A stretch of DNA of 64,000 bases from Bacteroidales bacterium (GTDB lineage Bacteria > Bacteroidota > Bacteroidia > Bacteroidales > F082). Each line of letters begins with the position of its first letter. Position 1 is the stretch's first letter. The stretch is taken from the NCBI GenBank assembly GCA_024710405.1, contig JANJUV010000007.1, positions 372,001 through 436,000 on the forward strand, written 5' to 3'. The notes beneath the pieces were generated by a model, which ran no database searches, was not told the origin of the DNA, and saw only the letters and a program-made list of their open reading frames with translations. A program made the position numbers and the translations under genes. Below are positions 62,572-64,000 of the stretch, piece by piece.

Positions 62572-64000
62572 TCATCTGATCTGCCTTCGGGTAGGTTTCT
62601 GGTTCAGCGCTTGCAACACCATTTCATCCCTTTTGTAAATGTCATTTCTGAAATGTACGCGGTTATTCCCATCGCTCCATGCTGTAAGGTAGATCAGTAC
62701 AACGTCGATCGGGCTTTTTAAATTCACTCTTTGTTCCTTATCGCGGTTCATGGCCTCCCTGATACGCTCACTGGTCCAGTCGGGCATGTCGGTGAGCAGA
62801 AGTTGTGCCAGTTCAAAAGGCTGCTCAACACGCACACAACCTGAACTGAAAGCTCGTCCTTCCTTCGAAAAGAGCCCTTTCGTAGGAGTGTCGTGTATAT
62901 AAACATTGTATTCGTTAGGAAACATGAATTTTACCCTGCCAAGTGCATTGTCAGGCCCGGGATTCTGCCTGACCGTGAAGGGAAAATTTCTTTTCGAAAC
63001 CTTGGACCAATCTACGTCTGCCCAAGCCACTTCACTTCCATCGGCCCTGAGCAAAACCATATTCTTCTGCTTCAGGTAGTCAGGTCCCTTTAATAATTCA
63101 GGTATGACATCGTTGCGTAATATGGTCGGAGGCACAGTCCAGGTGGGACTGAAAACGAGATAAGTCATCTGCCTGTTGAACACGGGTGTTTTGCGGTATT
63201 CTTTACCCACAATGGCCCTCATATTGATGATCGTATCGTCCCGATCAAGCAGATCGAGTTCAAAATTGGCAATATTGACGAGAATAAACCTTTCAGGCTT
63301 ATTTATTGGAAGCCATCGCAGGCGCTCCATATTTACCCTGACATCATCAGCCAGCTCTTCCGGCTTCCTGTTAAGCGCTGCAAGGGTTCCTTTACCTATA
63401 ACACCGTCGGCACCAAGTCCCCGTTCGTACTGAAACACTTTAACATATCGCTCAAGATCATTATCGTACACATCAGACATGGTATCGGTTATCGGATATC
63501 CAAGTTGCTTCAACCTTCTTCTGATATCAATGACCACAGTTTCTGCACCTCCTGGTTTCAACGATCCCGACAACCGCAGCACCGGCCAGTCGTTTTCACC
63601 AAGACTCCTGAGAAAGGCTAATTTTTGTTTGAGCACTTTGTAAGAGGCCTGACGAGGCTGAAGACTATCAAGCACCATCGCCACATTGTTGTTGTACAAG
63701 GCCCTTTCCAGTTTCACATCCAGTTTCAGGCCGGGTTCTTTTCGCTGAATCTTCCAGTCAGCACCTTCCTTGTGCGGATCGACTTTTCCGAAATACATCT
63801 GGCTGCCCAGCAACAGAAATGCATCAGTCAGCAGTATATCAAGGTGCACCAGTTTCTGCTCATCAGGTGTTTTGAATGAAATTAAGCCAGCAACATACTT
63901 TTCGATCAGTTGAAGATGGTAATCCTGCGGCCGCAAACCGTGTTCATCCATACGCCTGATGTAATTCAGCATTTCCAATCCGTTTTTACTCAATGCCTCT
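62572..64000 (-). CDS. L,D-transpeptidase (LdtD/YcbB type), N-terminus beyond the window
   Basis: The frame stays open to the right edge (476 codons visible). A peptidoglycan-binding domain (RRRLKQLGYPITD...YERGLGADGVIGKGTLAALN) lies in the middle. The YkuD catalytic domain follows, with YIHDTPTKGLF (His) and FSSGCVRV (catalytic Cys). The insertion before the catalytic motif (residues around LLKGPDYLKQKNM) is the lid of the large LdtD/YcbB group. The TTG at 63993 lies inside a continuing frame, so it is not the start. The signal peptide must be beyond 64000. Confidence 0.92.
   Translation of the reverse strand, partial: EALSKNGLEMLNYIRRMDEHGLRPQDYHLQLIEKYVAGLISFKTPDEQKLVHLDILLTDAFLLLGSQMYFGKVDPHKEGADWKIQRKEPGLKLDVKLERALYNNNVAMVLDSLQPRQASYKVLKQKLAFLRSLGENDWPVLRLSGSLKPGGAETVVIDIRRRLKQLGYPITDTMSDVYDNDLERYVKVFQYERGLGADGVIGKGTLAALNRKPEELADDVRVNMERLRWLPINKPERFILVNIANFELDLLDRDDTIINMRAIVGKEYRKTPVFNRQMTYLVFSPTWTVPPTILRNDVIPELLKGPDYLKQKNMVLLRADGSEVAWADVDWSKVSKRNFPFTVRQNPGPDNALGRVKFMFPNEYNVYIHDTPTKGLFSKEGRAFSSGCVRVEQPFELAQLLLTDMPDWTSERIREAMNRDKEQRVNLKSPIDVVLIYLTAWSDGNNRVHFRNDIYKRDEMVLQALNQKPTRRQIR

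Noticed and set aside
1-64000. CRISPR array, prophage or complete insertion sequence
   Set aside because: No regularly spaced direct repeats, phage structural genes or transposase domains were seen.

Overview
The window looks like a chromosomal segment of a Bacteroidota (Bacteroidetes) bacterium. Evidence: about twenty TAnnTTTG promoter boxes (the -7 element of the Bacteroidetes primary sigma factor) sit just upstream of genes, Shine-Dalgarno sequences are weak, the RpoD is short (287 aa), a DUF3276 Pur-alpha-like protein is present, the order is parA-parB-DUF5683-dapB, and a glycogen synthase is fused to a glycogen phosphorylase. A non-intestinal, pigmented lifestyle is suggested by a carotenoid operon. 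I see no tRNA, rRNA, CRISPR array, complete insertion sequence or prophage. Layout: 1-2241 holds the start of a subtilase cut by the left edge, a small unknown protein and an outer-membrane barrel protein. 2570-11757 is a glycogen/alpha-glucan operon: debranching enzyme, GT4 synthase, GH57 glucanase and a 1408-aa GT3-GT35 fusion, ended by a bidirectional terminator. 11852-20914 is a run of minus-strand housekeeping genes: pepD, a receiver protein, rpe, truC, a DHFR-like reductase, rpoD, pnp, rpsO and a cation/proton antiporter. 21197-25019 is a tightly packed carotenoid operon (crtI, crtB, an unknown gene, idi, crtZ) with no lycopene cyclase. 25025-31232 is a minus-strand envelope operon: Ig-like lipoprotein, LtaS-like sulfatase-fold transferase, lipid kinase, YciH, a TPMT-like methyltransferase, an unknown protein and an MscS-type channel. 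31385-43898 holds a HAD hydrolase, an M23 peptidase, the ftsK-lolA operon, a metal-uptake operon (Fur-family regulator, TonB receptor, Cys/His-rich protein, DUF4625 lipoprotein) with an operator over its own promoter, a cyclophilin, lepB and a lipoprotein. 43950-50854 pairs a glutaryl-CoA-dehydrogenase-like gene divergently with a two-gene 2-oxoacid oxidoreductase whose beta and gamma domains are fused, followed by parA-parB-DUF5683-dapB. 51044-53612 holds the DUF3276 protein, an AAA/DUF4143 ATPase and a gene-poor stretch with a GC-rich leader. 53613-60185 holds a lipoyl E2 acyltransferase, a DEDDh exonuclease, a FAH-family hydrolase and a coupled trio (HEFGH metallopeptidase, BtuF-like protein without signal peptide, DUF71 PP-loop enzyme) that I read as possible corrinoid salvage. 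60187-64000 holds DUF721, recF and two L,D-transpeptidase-family genes, the last cut by the right edge. The best candidates for undescribed biology are the unknown protein inside the carotenoid operon, the metallopeptidase/BtuF-like/DUF71 trio, the self-regulated metal operon with its Cys/His-rich protein, and the LtaS-like/lipid-kinase coupling in a Gram-negative.
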